Notes under the pieces: generated by a model
What the model saw: only the letters and a program-made list of their open reading frames with translations
Databases searched by the model: none
Told to the model about the DNA's origin: nothing
Source of the DNA: an uncultured Allomuricauda sp.
Lineage (GTDB): Bacteria; Bacteroidota; Bacteroidia; Flavobacteriales; Flavobacteriaceae
DNA: 64,000 bases
Reading direction: 5' to 3'
NCBI RefSeq assembly: GCF_947495325.1
Contig: NZ_CANLYK010000001.1
Coordinates: 1,550,001 to 1,614,000 of the forward strand
Part shown: positions 26,305 through 33,368 of the stretch, piece after piece
Layout: every line of letters starts with the position of its first letter
How positions within the stretch are numbered: the first letter of the stretch is position 1
Position numbers and translations under genes: made by a program

Positions 26305-26388
26305 ATGAATGAAGAAATTAATGCCAAACTGGCCCTAGAAGAGGATAGCGTTGGCAAAATTTATAAAAAACCAAATAATACAATTTAA
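26305..26388 (+). CDS. Possible 27-residue peptide or gene remnant
   Basis: ATG 26305 to TAA 26386-26388 encodes 27 residues (start MNEEINAKLALEEDSVGK). It fits exactly between the unknown membrane protein and the cytoplasmic GH17, 9 bases before the latter's start. It could be a small peptide, a translational coupler or the remnant of a gene. No homologue is known to me. Confidence 0.25.
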   Translation: MNEEINAKLALEEDSVGKIYKKPNNTI

Positions 26389-26397
26389 AGGAACATT

Positions 26398-27285
26398 ATG
26401 TCGTCATCAAGAAAAGAAAAGTTTTTGGCATTGGCCGCTCTAGAATACTCTGGTAAAACTACCAAAGAACTGGAAAGTCTATGTAAGCGTGTGTTGGAAG
26501 ATGGAATGCATGGACTATGTTTCAGTCCTTATGAAGAAGGCCAAAAACCAGGTGATCAGATTACCGAAGACCAAATACGCAGGCGAATGGAAATCATAAA
26601 GCCCTATACTAAATGGATTCGTTCTTTTTCGTGTACGGAGGGAAATGAAGCTATTCCGCGTATTGCAAAAGAATATGGTATAAAAACTATGGCTGGAGCA
26701 TGGTTGGGAGACGACCCAAAAGTTAATAAGAAAGAAGTTGAAAACCTTATTACTTTAGCCAAAGAAGGCTATGTTGATATTGCCGCTGTTGGTAATGAGG
26801 TAATGCTACGTGGAGATTTAACAGAGGATGAGCTATTGGATTTTATGCATCAGGTAAAGCAGGCTGTACCAGATGTTCCCGTAGGCTATGTTGATGCATA
26901 TTACGAATTCACGGAGCGAGAAAGAATAACCGAAGCTTGCGATATAATTCTCGCCAATTGCTATCCTTTTTGGGAAGGTTGCGATATGGATTATTCTTTG
27001 CTCTATATGAAAGATATGTACCAAAGAGTACTAAAAGTTGCCAATGGCAAAAAGATAATCGTTTCTGAAACTGGATGGCCTAGTCAAGGTACGAGTCTTG
27101 AAGGTGCATTTCCATCCCATGAAAATGCGTTAAAATATTTCATGAATACGCAAAAATGGTCCGAAGAAGATGATATTGAAGTATTTTACTTCTCGTCTTT
27201 TGATGAATCATGGAAAGTAGGAGCCGAGGGTGATGTAGGAGCCTACTGGGGACTTTGGGACAAAGATGAGTCACTAAAGTTTTAG
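26398..27285 (+). CDS. Cytoplasmic GH17-like beta-1,3-glucan-active enzyme
   Basis: A 295-residue GH17-type TIM barrel without a signal peptide. The acid/base is in AAVGNEVM (Glu134) and the nucleophile in IIVSETGWPSQG (Glu224). VFYFSSFDESWKVG, with its aromatic C-terminal barrel strand, is typical. The absence of an export signal puts it in the cytoplasm, where it could degrade imported laminari-oligosaccharides. It is the last gene of the locus; its stop is 26 bp from the convergent clpS, with no hairpin between. Confidence 0.88.
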   Translation: MSSSRKEKFLALAALEYSGKTTKELESLCKRVLEDGMHGLCFSPYEEGQKPGDQITEDQIRRRMEIIKPYTKWIRSFSCTEGNEAIPRIAKEYGIKTMAGAWLGDDPKVNKKEVENLITLAKEGYVDIAAVGNEVMLRGDLTEDELLDFMHQVKQAVPDVPVGYVDAYYEFTERERITEACDIILANCYPFWEGCDMDYSLLYMKDMYQRVLKVANGKKIIVSETGWPSQGTSLEGAFPSHENALKYFMNTQKWSEEDDIEVFYFSSFDESWKVGAEGDVGAYWGLWDKDESLKF

Positions 27286-27311
27286 GTAAAACTTCTCCCT
27301 AAGCAATCAGG

Positions 27312-27587
27312 TTAAACAATCTCAGCATTTAACCCAGCTTGTAATAATTTTGAGCATCTGGGTTTTAAATCGGTATACTCGCCTGTTTTAACCGTACACT
27401 TCCCATTGTGGTGTACAATTAAAGAGCATTGTTCTGCTTGTTCAGGGGTGTGGTCACAGACACTTATCAACGTTTCAATAACATGGTCAAAAGTATTTAC
27501 CTCGTCATTAAAAAGTATAATCTCATTCTGCTTTACGGTCTCTTCTTCTAAAAGAAGTTCTTCTGATACTTTTTCCTTGATTCCCAT
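27312..27587 (-). CDS. clpS: ATP-dependent Clp protease adaptor ClpS
   Basis: A 91-residue ClpS, which delivers N-degron substrates to the ClpA/ClpC chaperone. The core shows the N-terminal NEIILFNDEVNTFDHVIETL segment and the AEQCSLIVHHNGKCTVKTGEY segment. The start at 27587 (MGIKEKVSEELL) is preferred. The longer frame to 27635 would overlap prmA and adds an unrelated sequence. It is the last gene of a minus-strand operon, 20 bp after prmA. Confidence 0.93.
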   Translation of the reverse strand: MGIKEKVSEELLLEEETVKQNEIILFNDEVNTFDHVIETLISVCDHTPEQAEQCSLIVHHNGKCTVKTGEYTDLKPRCSKLLQAGLNAEIV

Positions 27588-27607
27588 AATGGTGGAATTA
27601 AACAAAC

Positions 27608-28435
27608 CTAATTTACATATTTTGTGGAAATCCAATTATTCTTTTCAAGTTTTTTTTCAAATTCTAAACCATACGCACCACATTTTGAAGAAATTGCATC
27701 AAAATCCTCTAAATAAAACCCACTTAGGAAAAGGAGTCCGTCAGAATTAAGACATTTGGCGTATATGGGAATGTCCTCGAGCAAAATATTCCTGTTGATA
27801 TTCGCTAGTATGATATCATACTTTTTATCCGTTAGGAGACCACTATCACCTTGATGAACATTGATATCTTTACAGTTGTTGCGTTCAACATTCTCTTTGG
27901 AGTTTAAAAAACACCATTCATCTATATCAATGGCATCCACAGATTCTGCCCCCTTCATTTTGGCCAGAATGGCCAAAACTCCGGTACCACAACCCATATC
28001 CAAAACCGATTTTCCTGCAAAATCTGTATTTAAAATATGTTGCAACATCATGTGGGTTGTTTCATGATGCCCTGTTCCAAAACTCATTTTGGGTTCAATA
28101 ACAATATCGTACTCAACTTGCCCTGGTTCATGAAAGGGGGCCCTTACCATACATTCGCTACCAACCTTTATGGGGTGAAAGTTTTTCTCCCACTCTGCAT
28201 TCCAGTTTTGCTGCTCAATCTCCTTGATTGTCCATGAAATTTCAAAATCAGGGTTTTGTAGAATGAATAAATCATTCAAAATGCCTTCTTTCCAATCAGA
28301 TTTTAGTACATAAGCCAACAAACCTGAATCATTCTCTATAAAACTTTCAAAACCCGCCTCGCCCAGCTCGGCGATTAAGATATCAGAAGCTGGTTGCGCA
28401 GGGTTTATTTTAAAATTGTATTCGAGGTATATCAA
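27608..28435 (-). CDS. prmA: Ribosomal protein L11 methyltransferase
   Basis: A 275-residue class I SAM-dependent methyltransferase that methylates L11. It has FGTGHHETTHMML followed by the SAM motif VLDMGCGTGVLAILA near residues 143-157, and NINRNILL as motif IV. It sits between tpiA (15 bp upstream) and clpS. The tpiA-prmA-clpS order is familiar in Flavobacteriaceae. Confidence 0.93.
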   Translation of the reverse strand: MIYLEYNFKINPAQPASDILIAELGEAGFESFIENDSGLLAYVLKSDWKEGILNDLFILQNPDFEISWTIKEIEQQNWNAEWEKNFHPIKVGSECMVRAPFHEPGQVEYDIVIEPKMSFGTGHHETTHMMLQHILNTDFAGKSVLDMGCGTGVLAILAKMKGAESVDAIDIDEWCFLNSKENVERNNCKDINVHQGDSGLLTDKKYDIILANINRNILLEDIPIYAKCLNSDGLLFLSGFYLEDFDAISSKCGAYGLEFEKKLEKNNWISTKYVN

Positions 28436-28450
28436 ACTAAATAAACTGAC

Positions 28451-29200
28451 TTAAATGGCCTTGATGATGGCAACAAAATCATCTGCTTTTAGGGATGCAC
28501 CTCCGATAAGACCACCATCTACATCTGGTTTTGAGAAAATCTCTTCGGCATTTCCAGGCTTAACGCTTCCGCCATATAGGGTTGAAACAGTATTGGCTAT
28601 TGACGTATCATAAGCCTCGGAAATGGTTTTTCTAATAAATGCATGCATTTCCTGGGCTTGTTCTGGGCTAGCAGTTTCTCCTGTCCCTATGGCCCAAACC
28701 GGCTCATAAGCCAGAACAATCTTGCCCCACGCGTTTTTGTCTAAGTCAAAAAGAGCATTTTTCAATTGACTTTCAACAACAGAAAAATGGTTTCCAGATT
28801 TTCTATCTTCCAATTCTTCCCCAAAACAAAAAATGACCCTCATTCCCTTTTCCAGTGCGGTTTTGGTCTTTTTGGACAATAGGTCGTCTGTTTCTCCAAA
28901 AAGTGAACGGCGCTCGGAATGTCCAATGATAACAGTATCCACTTCTATGTTCAACAGCATATCCGCAGAAATCTCGCCAGTAAAGGCTCCATTCTCAGCA
29001 AAGTGCATGTTTTGAGCAGCAACCTGTATGGTTGATGACTGTAAATTTCTTTGGGCCGCAACCAAGTTCACAAAAGTTGGAGCAACAATCACTTCTGCAT
29101 GCGTATCAGGTAATTTTGCCGATAGCTCGGACAACAAAACTTCAGTTTCGTCAAGGTTTTTGTTCATTTTCCAGTTTCCTGCAACTATTTGGGTTCTCAT
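28451..29200 (-). CDS. tpiA: Triosephosphate isomerase
   Basis: A 249-residue glycolytic enzyme interconverting dihydroxyacetone phosphate and glyceraldehyde-3-phosphate. It shows AGNWKMNK (catalytic Lys), IIGHSERR (catalytic His), AYEPVWAIGTG (catalytic Glu) and the phosphate-loop YGGSVKPGNA. The length is normal. It lies 10 bp after the DoxX-like gene in the same minus-strand operon. Confidence 0.98.
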   Translation of the reverse strand: MRTQIVAGNWKMNKNLDETEVLLSELSAKLPDTHAEVIVAPTFVNLVAAQRNLQSSTIQVAAQNMHFAENGAFTGEISADMLLNIEVDTVIIGHSERRSLFGETDDLLSKKTKTALEKGMRVIFCFGEELEDRKSGNHFSVVESQLKNALFDLDKNAWGKIVLAYEPVWAIGTGETASPEQAQEMHAFIRKTISEAYDTSIANTVSTLYGGSVKPGNAEEIFSKPDVDGGLIGGASLKADDFVAIIKAI

Positions 29201-29210
29201 AGTATTTTTG

Positions 29211-30305
29211 TTAAAATGTTAGTTGATCTAAATCGTTATAATGTACTTTTTGTTTAATTGTGCCGCGTTCCAAAACTAAAATTGCTGGGTTGGAACGAAC
29301 TATGGTTTTTAATGTGGTCTCATCTGTAAAATAAAAATCGAAATCCAAATTATAATCCTTCTTCACTTTATTGGCTCTTTCTTCATTGGAAGCTGACATG
29401 CCCACAACCTTGTATCCTTTCTGCCTTGCCTTGGCCGTAACGCCAGCAACCTCAGAGAAAAAATCATTATTACTTTTTGCCAGATCATACGCAATGACCA
29501 TTACCAATTTGTTTTCTTCCAAGATTTCCGAAGCTACATCCACACCATCCTTTTCAATAGTGAAATCATGGATTGGTGGCTCGTATCCTTTTTGTATTTC
29601 GGTAGTCTCAACATCTATAAACTCACCATCTACTGAGGGGTATTCTCCATTTGTGACTATAATCTTATCATCACCATTAACCTTAAAGCGCCACGCATAT
29701 TCATATATTGCCTTGGGAGCATTCTCCGGAACACTCATTCCTTCTTGAATATTCGCCCCTATTTTATAGGGTCTAAAATCTATCGAGGGAAGATGGTTAA
29801 GCACTTGGTTGGCAAACAAAGCACAAACAATTAATGACACTCCTCCAATAATCCAATTGATTTTAGTACTAAATATGGGTTTGATGTATTTTCTGCCCAA
29901 AAACAGAATCAGAATAAAAATCAGAAGTACAATATCCTTTGTAAAAGATTCCCATGGTGTCAGTTTTACGGCATCTCCAAAACAGCCACAATCCGTTACT
30001 TTATTAAAATATGCAGAATAAAAGGTTAAAAATGTGAAGAACACAATCATTAAAAGCAAGCTCCAAACGGTAAGTTTTGGCTTAAACCCTATGAGTAGAA
30101 GTACTCCCAAAAGTACCTCGACAATTACCACAAAAATTGAAATTGACAAAGCCATGGGCATCAAAAAAGGTAGGTCCAAAACCCCTTGACTAAAATATTC
30201 CTCTAATTTGAATGAAAAACCAACAGGATCGTTCAATTTAATGAGTCCGCTTATTATAAATAAGATTCCAACTACAATTCTAGAAATCCAGACCAAATAC
30301 TTCAT
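29211..30305 (-). CDS. DoxX/MauE-like membrane protein with thioredoxin-like C-terminus
   Basis: A 364-residue fusion. The N-terminal ~150 residues form four hydrophobic helices starting ISRIVVGILFIISGLIKLNDPVGF, the DoxX/MauE pattern, with a CGCFG motif near residue 107. A fifth helix (INWIIGGVSLIVCALFA) follows. The C-terminal ~190 residues resemble a thioredoxin/peroxiredoxin-like fold (VIAYDLAKSNNDFFSEV ... GMSASNEERANKVKKDYNLDFDFYFTD) but lack a CxxC site. The Bacteroidota BT_3928-like family has this layout. A role in envelope redox or electron transfer is a guess. The start overlaps the upstream DUF1599 gene by 4 bp. Confidence 0.85.
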   Translation of the reverse strand: MKYLVWISRIVVGILFIISGLIKLNDPVGFSFKLEEYFSQGVLDLPFLMPMALSISIFVVIVEVLLGVLLLIGFKPKLTVWSLLLMIVFFTFLTFYSAYFNKVTDCGCFGDAVKLTPWESFTKDIVLLIFILILFLGRKYIKPIFSTKINWIIGGVSLIVCALFANQVLNHLPSIDFRPYKIGANIQEGMSVPENAPKAIYEYAWRFKVNGDDKIIVTNGEYPSVDGEFIDVETTEIQKGYEPPIHDFTIEKDGVDVASEILEENKLVMVIAYDLAKSNNDFFSEVAGVTAKARQKGYKVVGMSASNEERANKVKKDYNLDFDFYFTDETTLKTIVRSNPAILVLERGTIKQKVHYNDLDQLTF

Positions 30306-30844
30306 TCTTCCTCACTTAAATGAATCAACGCAAATACTGCATAATTGACGATGTCTTGATAATTCGCATCTATACCCTCACTGACCAAAGTGGTTCCCGC
30401 ATTATCTTCAATTTGCTTTACCCGAAGTAATTTTTGCAAAATTAAATCCGTCAACGAACTTACCCGCATATCACGCCATGCTTCACCATAATCGTGATTT
30501 TTATTTTCCATCAAACTTTTTGTGGTTGAAACTTCACTGTCATAAAGTTTAATGGCTTCATTGGCATCAAGATCAGGCTGCTCCGCCACTCCTTTTTTTA
30601 ATTGGATCAATGCCATAATGGAGTAATTGATAATCCCAATAAACTCAGATTGTTCTCCTTCATCAACTTTTCTGACTTCATTTTCTTGAAGACCACGAAT
30701 CCGTTGCGCTTTGATAAATATTTGATCCGTAAGGGATGGGAGTCTCAAAATACGCCACGCCGTGCCGTAATCTTTGGCCTTTTTTAGAAATAGTTCCCGG
30801 CAGGCATGGATAACCGCATCATATTGTTCGGAAGTCTGCTGCAT
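30302..30844 (-). CDS. DUF1599 protein with internal duplication
   Basis: A 180-residue all-helical protein of the DUF1599 (nucleotide-modification-associated) type. It consists of two similar halves. Residues ~15-90 contain KAKDYGTAWRILRLPSLTDQI, then EFIGIINYSIMALIQL. Residues ~105-178 contain ENKNHDYGEAWRDMRVSSLTDL, then YQDIVNYAVFALIHL. The fold may resemble MazG-like NTP pyrophosphatases, but no reaction is known. It heads the minus-strand operon to clpS and is divergent from folP. Confidence 0.85.
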   Translation of the reverse strand: MQQTSEQYDAVIHACRELFLKKAKDYGTAWRILRLPSLTDQIFIKAQRIRGLQENEVRKVDEGEQSEFIGIINYSIMALIQLKKGVAEQPDLDANEAIKLYDSEVSTTKSLMENKNHDYGEAWRDMRVSSLTDLILQKLLRVKQIEDNAGTTLVSEGIDANYQDIVNYAVFALIHLSEEE

Positions 30845-30902
30845 GTATTCTTGCTAATTTGCGTAAATTTCGTAAAATAAAAGTGCTGAAAAAGCACATC
30901 GC

Positions 30903-30910
30903 CAAAGATA
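30903..30910 (-). promoter_or_regulatory. Candidate -7 element TATCTTTG
   Basis: The minus strand reads TATCTTTG, an exact match to the flavobacterial -7 consensus TAnnTTTG, 58 bp before the start of the DUF1599 gene. No TTG is found at 17-23 bases upstream, so support comes from the -7 box alone. Confidence 0.35.
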
Positions 30911-30938
30911 ATCAAACACAGCAAAGCAGGTATTTTTT

Positions 30939-31772
30939 ATGACCATAAACTGCAAAGGAGAACTTATTGATCTCGCTATCCCAAAAATAATGGGAATTCT
31001 CAACCTTACTCCTGATTCTTTTTATGATGGCGGAAAGTATAAAGATGAAAGTGCAATTCTTAAACAAGTTGAAAAAATGGTTTCTGATGGTGCCTCTTTT
31101 ATAGATATGGGGGCCTATAGTTCTAGGCCAGGTGCCGAACATGTGCCTGAGGATGAAGAATTGAAACGAATGCTTCCTATACTGGAACTCATACTTCGTA
31201 ATTTTCCACAAACCTTGATTTCAATAGATACATTTAGAAGTAAAGTGGCTTCCGAAAGTATTGAGCGTGGTGCCGCCCTTATTAATGATATCTCTGCGGG
31301 TAATTTAGATGCTGCAATGTTGAACGTTATTGCTACGCATCAGGTTCCATACATAATGATGCACTTAAAAGGAACACCCCAATCCATGCAAAAAGAAGCG
31401 GTCTATGATGATTTATTGAAAGATTTGCTTTCTTATTTTTCAAAAAAAGTAAGTGATGCAACCTCCTTAAAAATCAATGATGTCATTATTGATCCGGGGT
31501 TTGGTTTTGCAAAAACAACGGCACAGAACTATACATTGTTAAGCCATTTAGATTTGTTCCAAACTTTTAATACTCCTATTTTGATAGGTCTAAGTCGAAA
31601 ATCCATGATTTACAAAATCTTGGAATCTTCTCCAAAAGAAGCCCTTAACGGAACTACTGCCCTGCATACCGTTGCCTTGCTAAAAGGCGCTAACCTTTTA
31701 AGGGTACATGATGTAAAAGAAGCTGCGGAATGCGTTAAACTTGTAGAGGAATTAAAAGCGAACACCCAATAA
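30939..31772 (+). CDS. folP: Dihydropteroate synthase
   Basis: A 277-residue TIM-barrel enzyme that condenses p-aminobenzoate with dihydropterin pyrophosphate in folate synthesis; it is the sulfonamide target. Motifs are IMGILNLTPDSFYDGG, FIDMGAYSSRPGAE, LINDISAG, IDPGFGFAKTTAQNY and GLSRKSMI. The length is normal. It is followed after 44 bp by cdaA, a pairing common in Bacteroidota. Confidence 0.97.
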   Translation: MTINCKGELIDLAIPKIMGILNLTPDSFYDGGKYKDESAILKQVEKMVSDGASFIDMGAYSSRPGAEHVPEDEELKRMLPILELILRNFPQTLISIDTFRSKVASESIERGAALINDISAGNLDAAMLNVIATHQVPYIMMHLKGTPQSMQKEAVYDDLLKDLLSYFSKKVSDATSLKINDVIIDPGFGFAKTTAQNYTLLSHLDLFQTFNTPILIGLSRKSMIYKILESSPKEALNGTTALHTVALLKGANLLRVHDVKEAAECVKLVEELKANTQ

Positions 31773-31816
31773 TTTTTGGTTCTGCTATTTTTGCTAATTT
31801 TACAAAAACACCGCGG

Positions 31817-32602
31817 TTGGATTTTCTGAATTTTCTTGAATTTAAAGTTACTGATGTCATAGACATTCTTCTTGTTGCCGCCCTACTCTATTATATTTAT
31901 AAACTGGTCAAAGGAACCGTTGCCATTAACATCTTTATAGGCATTGTCATTGTCTGGGCTTTATGGAAACTTACTGAGTTACTTCAAATGAAAATGATCA
32001 GTAGCATGGTAGGTGGTTTCATGAACATTGGGTTGATTGCCTTAATTATTGTTTTTCAACAGGAAATACGAAAATTCTTATTGATGATCGGTTCTACCAA
32101 TTTTGCATCCAAACGGAATTTTATCCGCCATTTTAAATTTCTAAAACAAGAAGCCATGCCCACAGATACCGATGTGGATGCCATAATCGGTGCATGCGAA
32201 AAAATGGGAAGTACAAAGACAGGGGCAATTATTGTTATTGAGAAAACCAATTCCCTCGATTTTGTAAGATCCTCGGGAGATACCATGAACATTGAAATAA
32301 CCCAGCCCATTTTAGAAAGTATTTTCTTTAAGAACAGTCCGTTACATGACGGAGCTGCAATTATCCAAGACAACTACATAACCGCAACACGCGTAATTTT
32401 GCCAGTTTCCAATGATCGGAATATTCCGTTGCGATTTGGATTGCGACATCGCGCTGCCGTTGGAATTACTGAGAAAACAGACGCTGTCTGTTTGGTGGTA
32501 AGTGAAGAAACCGGTTCCATCTCCTATATTAAAAATGGTGAATTTGTACCTTATAAAGGTTTAGAGGAATTGGTAAACTTCATTAAAAAAGATCTTGAAT
32601 AA
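31817..32602 (+). CDS. cdaA: Diadenylate cyclase (c-di-AMP synthase)
   Basis: A 261-residue membrane-bound CdaA/DacA that makes cyclic di-AMP from two ATP. Three N-terminal helices (VIDILLVAALLYYIYKLV, AINIFIGIVIVWALWKL, MNIGLIALIIVF) precede the DAC domain, with PLHDGAAII near residue 178 and LRHRAAVG near residue 210. The start is TTG at 31817, because MDFLNFLEFKVTDVIDIL matches how family members begin and no ATG gives a full-length protein. A TATTTTTG (31786-31793) could be a -7 box, but no -33 partner was found. Confidence 0.94.
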   Translation: MDFLNFLEFKVTDVIDILLVAALLYYIYKLVKGTVAINIFIGIVIVWALWKLTELLQMKMISSMVGGFMNIGLIALIIVFQQEIRKFLLMIGSTNFASKRNFIRHFKFLKQEAMPTDTDVDAIIGACEKMGSTKTGAIIVIEKTNSLDFVRSSGDTMNIEITQPILESIFFKNSPLHDGAAIIQDNYITATRVILPVSNDRNIPLRFGLRHRAAVGITEKTDAVCLVVSEETGSISYIKNGEFVPYKGLEELVNFIKKDLE

Positions 32603-33367
32603 ATGGATTGCAAAAATTGTGACAATACGTTACGAACGGATTTTGCATATTGTCCAAATTGTGGTGCGAAAATTATCAAAAATCGATTGTCCTTAAAAAA
32701 CGTATGGCAAGATCTAAGCTATCAAGTATTAAACCTGGACAATACATTCCTAAAAACTTTTCGACATCTATTTTCCAGACCAGCGGATGTTGTCAATACC
32801 TATATTAAGGGTACTCGAAAAAAATACATGAACCCAATCAGCTATTTCGCAATCGCCATTACGCTTTCTGGAATCTTGTTTTTTGTACTTAAAAAAATAT
32901 ACAAGATAAATTTAACGCATAACAGTTTTACAGAAAAACAGGCGTCAAACTTGGATTTCATTATGGACTATCAGGGATTGCTTTCGTATTTCATAATGCC
33001 TATTTATGCATTGATGACCTGGTTGCTCTTTATTGACAAAAAGAAACTGAATTATACGGAACACCTTGTGGCCAATGCCTATATTACCGGACAAACTTCT
33101 TTTGTTCAGGTGCTTATTTGTTTGCCCTTATTCGGTTTTTTTGATATTGGATATGACATTTTCAACTGGGCATTTTTGATAGGTATTGTGATATACCAAT
33201 TTTTTGTTTTTGGACAAATTCACCAAACCAGTTTTTTAAGCACGTTTATAAGAGGTCTTATTTATTTGATTCTATTTGCCTTTGTAATGTTGGCACTGGG
33301 TATGGTGATTCTTCTAATTGCAACACTAACCGGGCAGATCAGTTTAGAAAGTATTGTCCCAAAATAG
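32603..33367 (+). CDS. DUF3667 membrane protein with zinc ribbon
   Basis: A 254-residue protein starting directly after the cdaA stop. The N-terminal zinc ribbon has paired CxxC motifs (CKNC ... CPNC). A LDNTFLKTFRHLFSRPADVVNTYIKGTRKKYMNPISYF segment (split here into the DUF3667 core) and about five hydrophobic helices follow. Function is unknown. Direct adjacency to cdaA suggests co-expression with c-di-AMP synthesis. The stop lies one base from the convergent ABC transporter stop. Confidence 0.88.
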   Translation: MDCKNCDNTLRTDFAYCPNCGAKIIKNRLSLKNVWQDLSYQVLNLDNTFLKTFRHLFSRPADVVNTYIKGTRKKYMNPISYFAIAITLSGILFFVLKKIYKINLTHNSFTEKQASNLDFIMDYQGLLSYFIMPIYALMTWLLFIDKKKLNYTEHLVANAYITGQTSFVQVLICLPLFGFFDIGYDIFNWAFLIGIVIYQFFVFGQIHQTSFLSTFIRGLIYLILFAFVMLALGMVILLIATLTGQISLESIVPK

Positions 33368-33368
33368 A

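Noticed and set aside
27406..27750. 114-residue plus-strand open frame
   Set aside because: Antisense to clpS and the end of prmA, both of which have clear family motifs.
31786..31793. TATTTTTG as a cdaA promoter
   Set aside because: Exact -7 match but no TTG at 17-23 bases upstream, a very short leader, and the gene is only 44 bp after folP; more likely co-transcribed.
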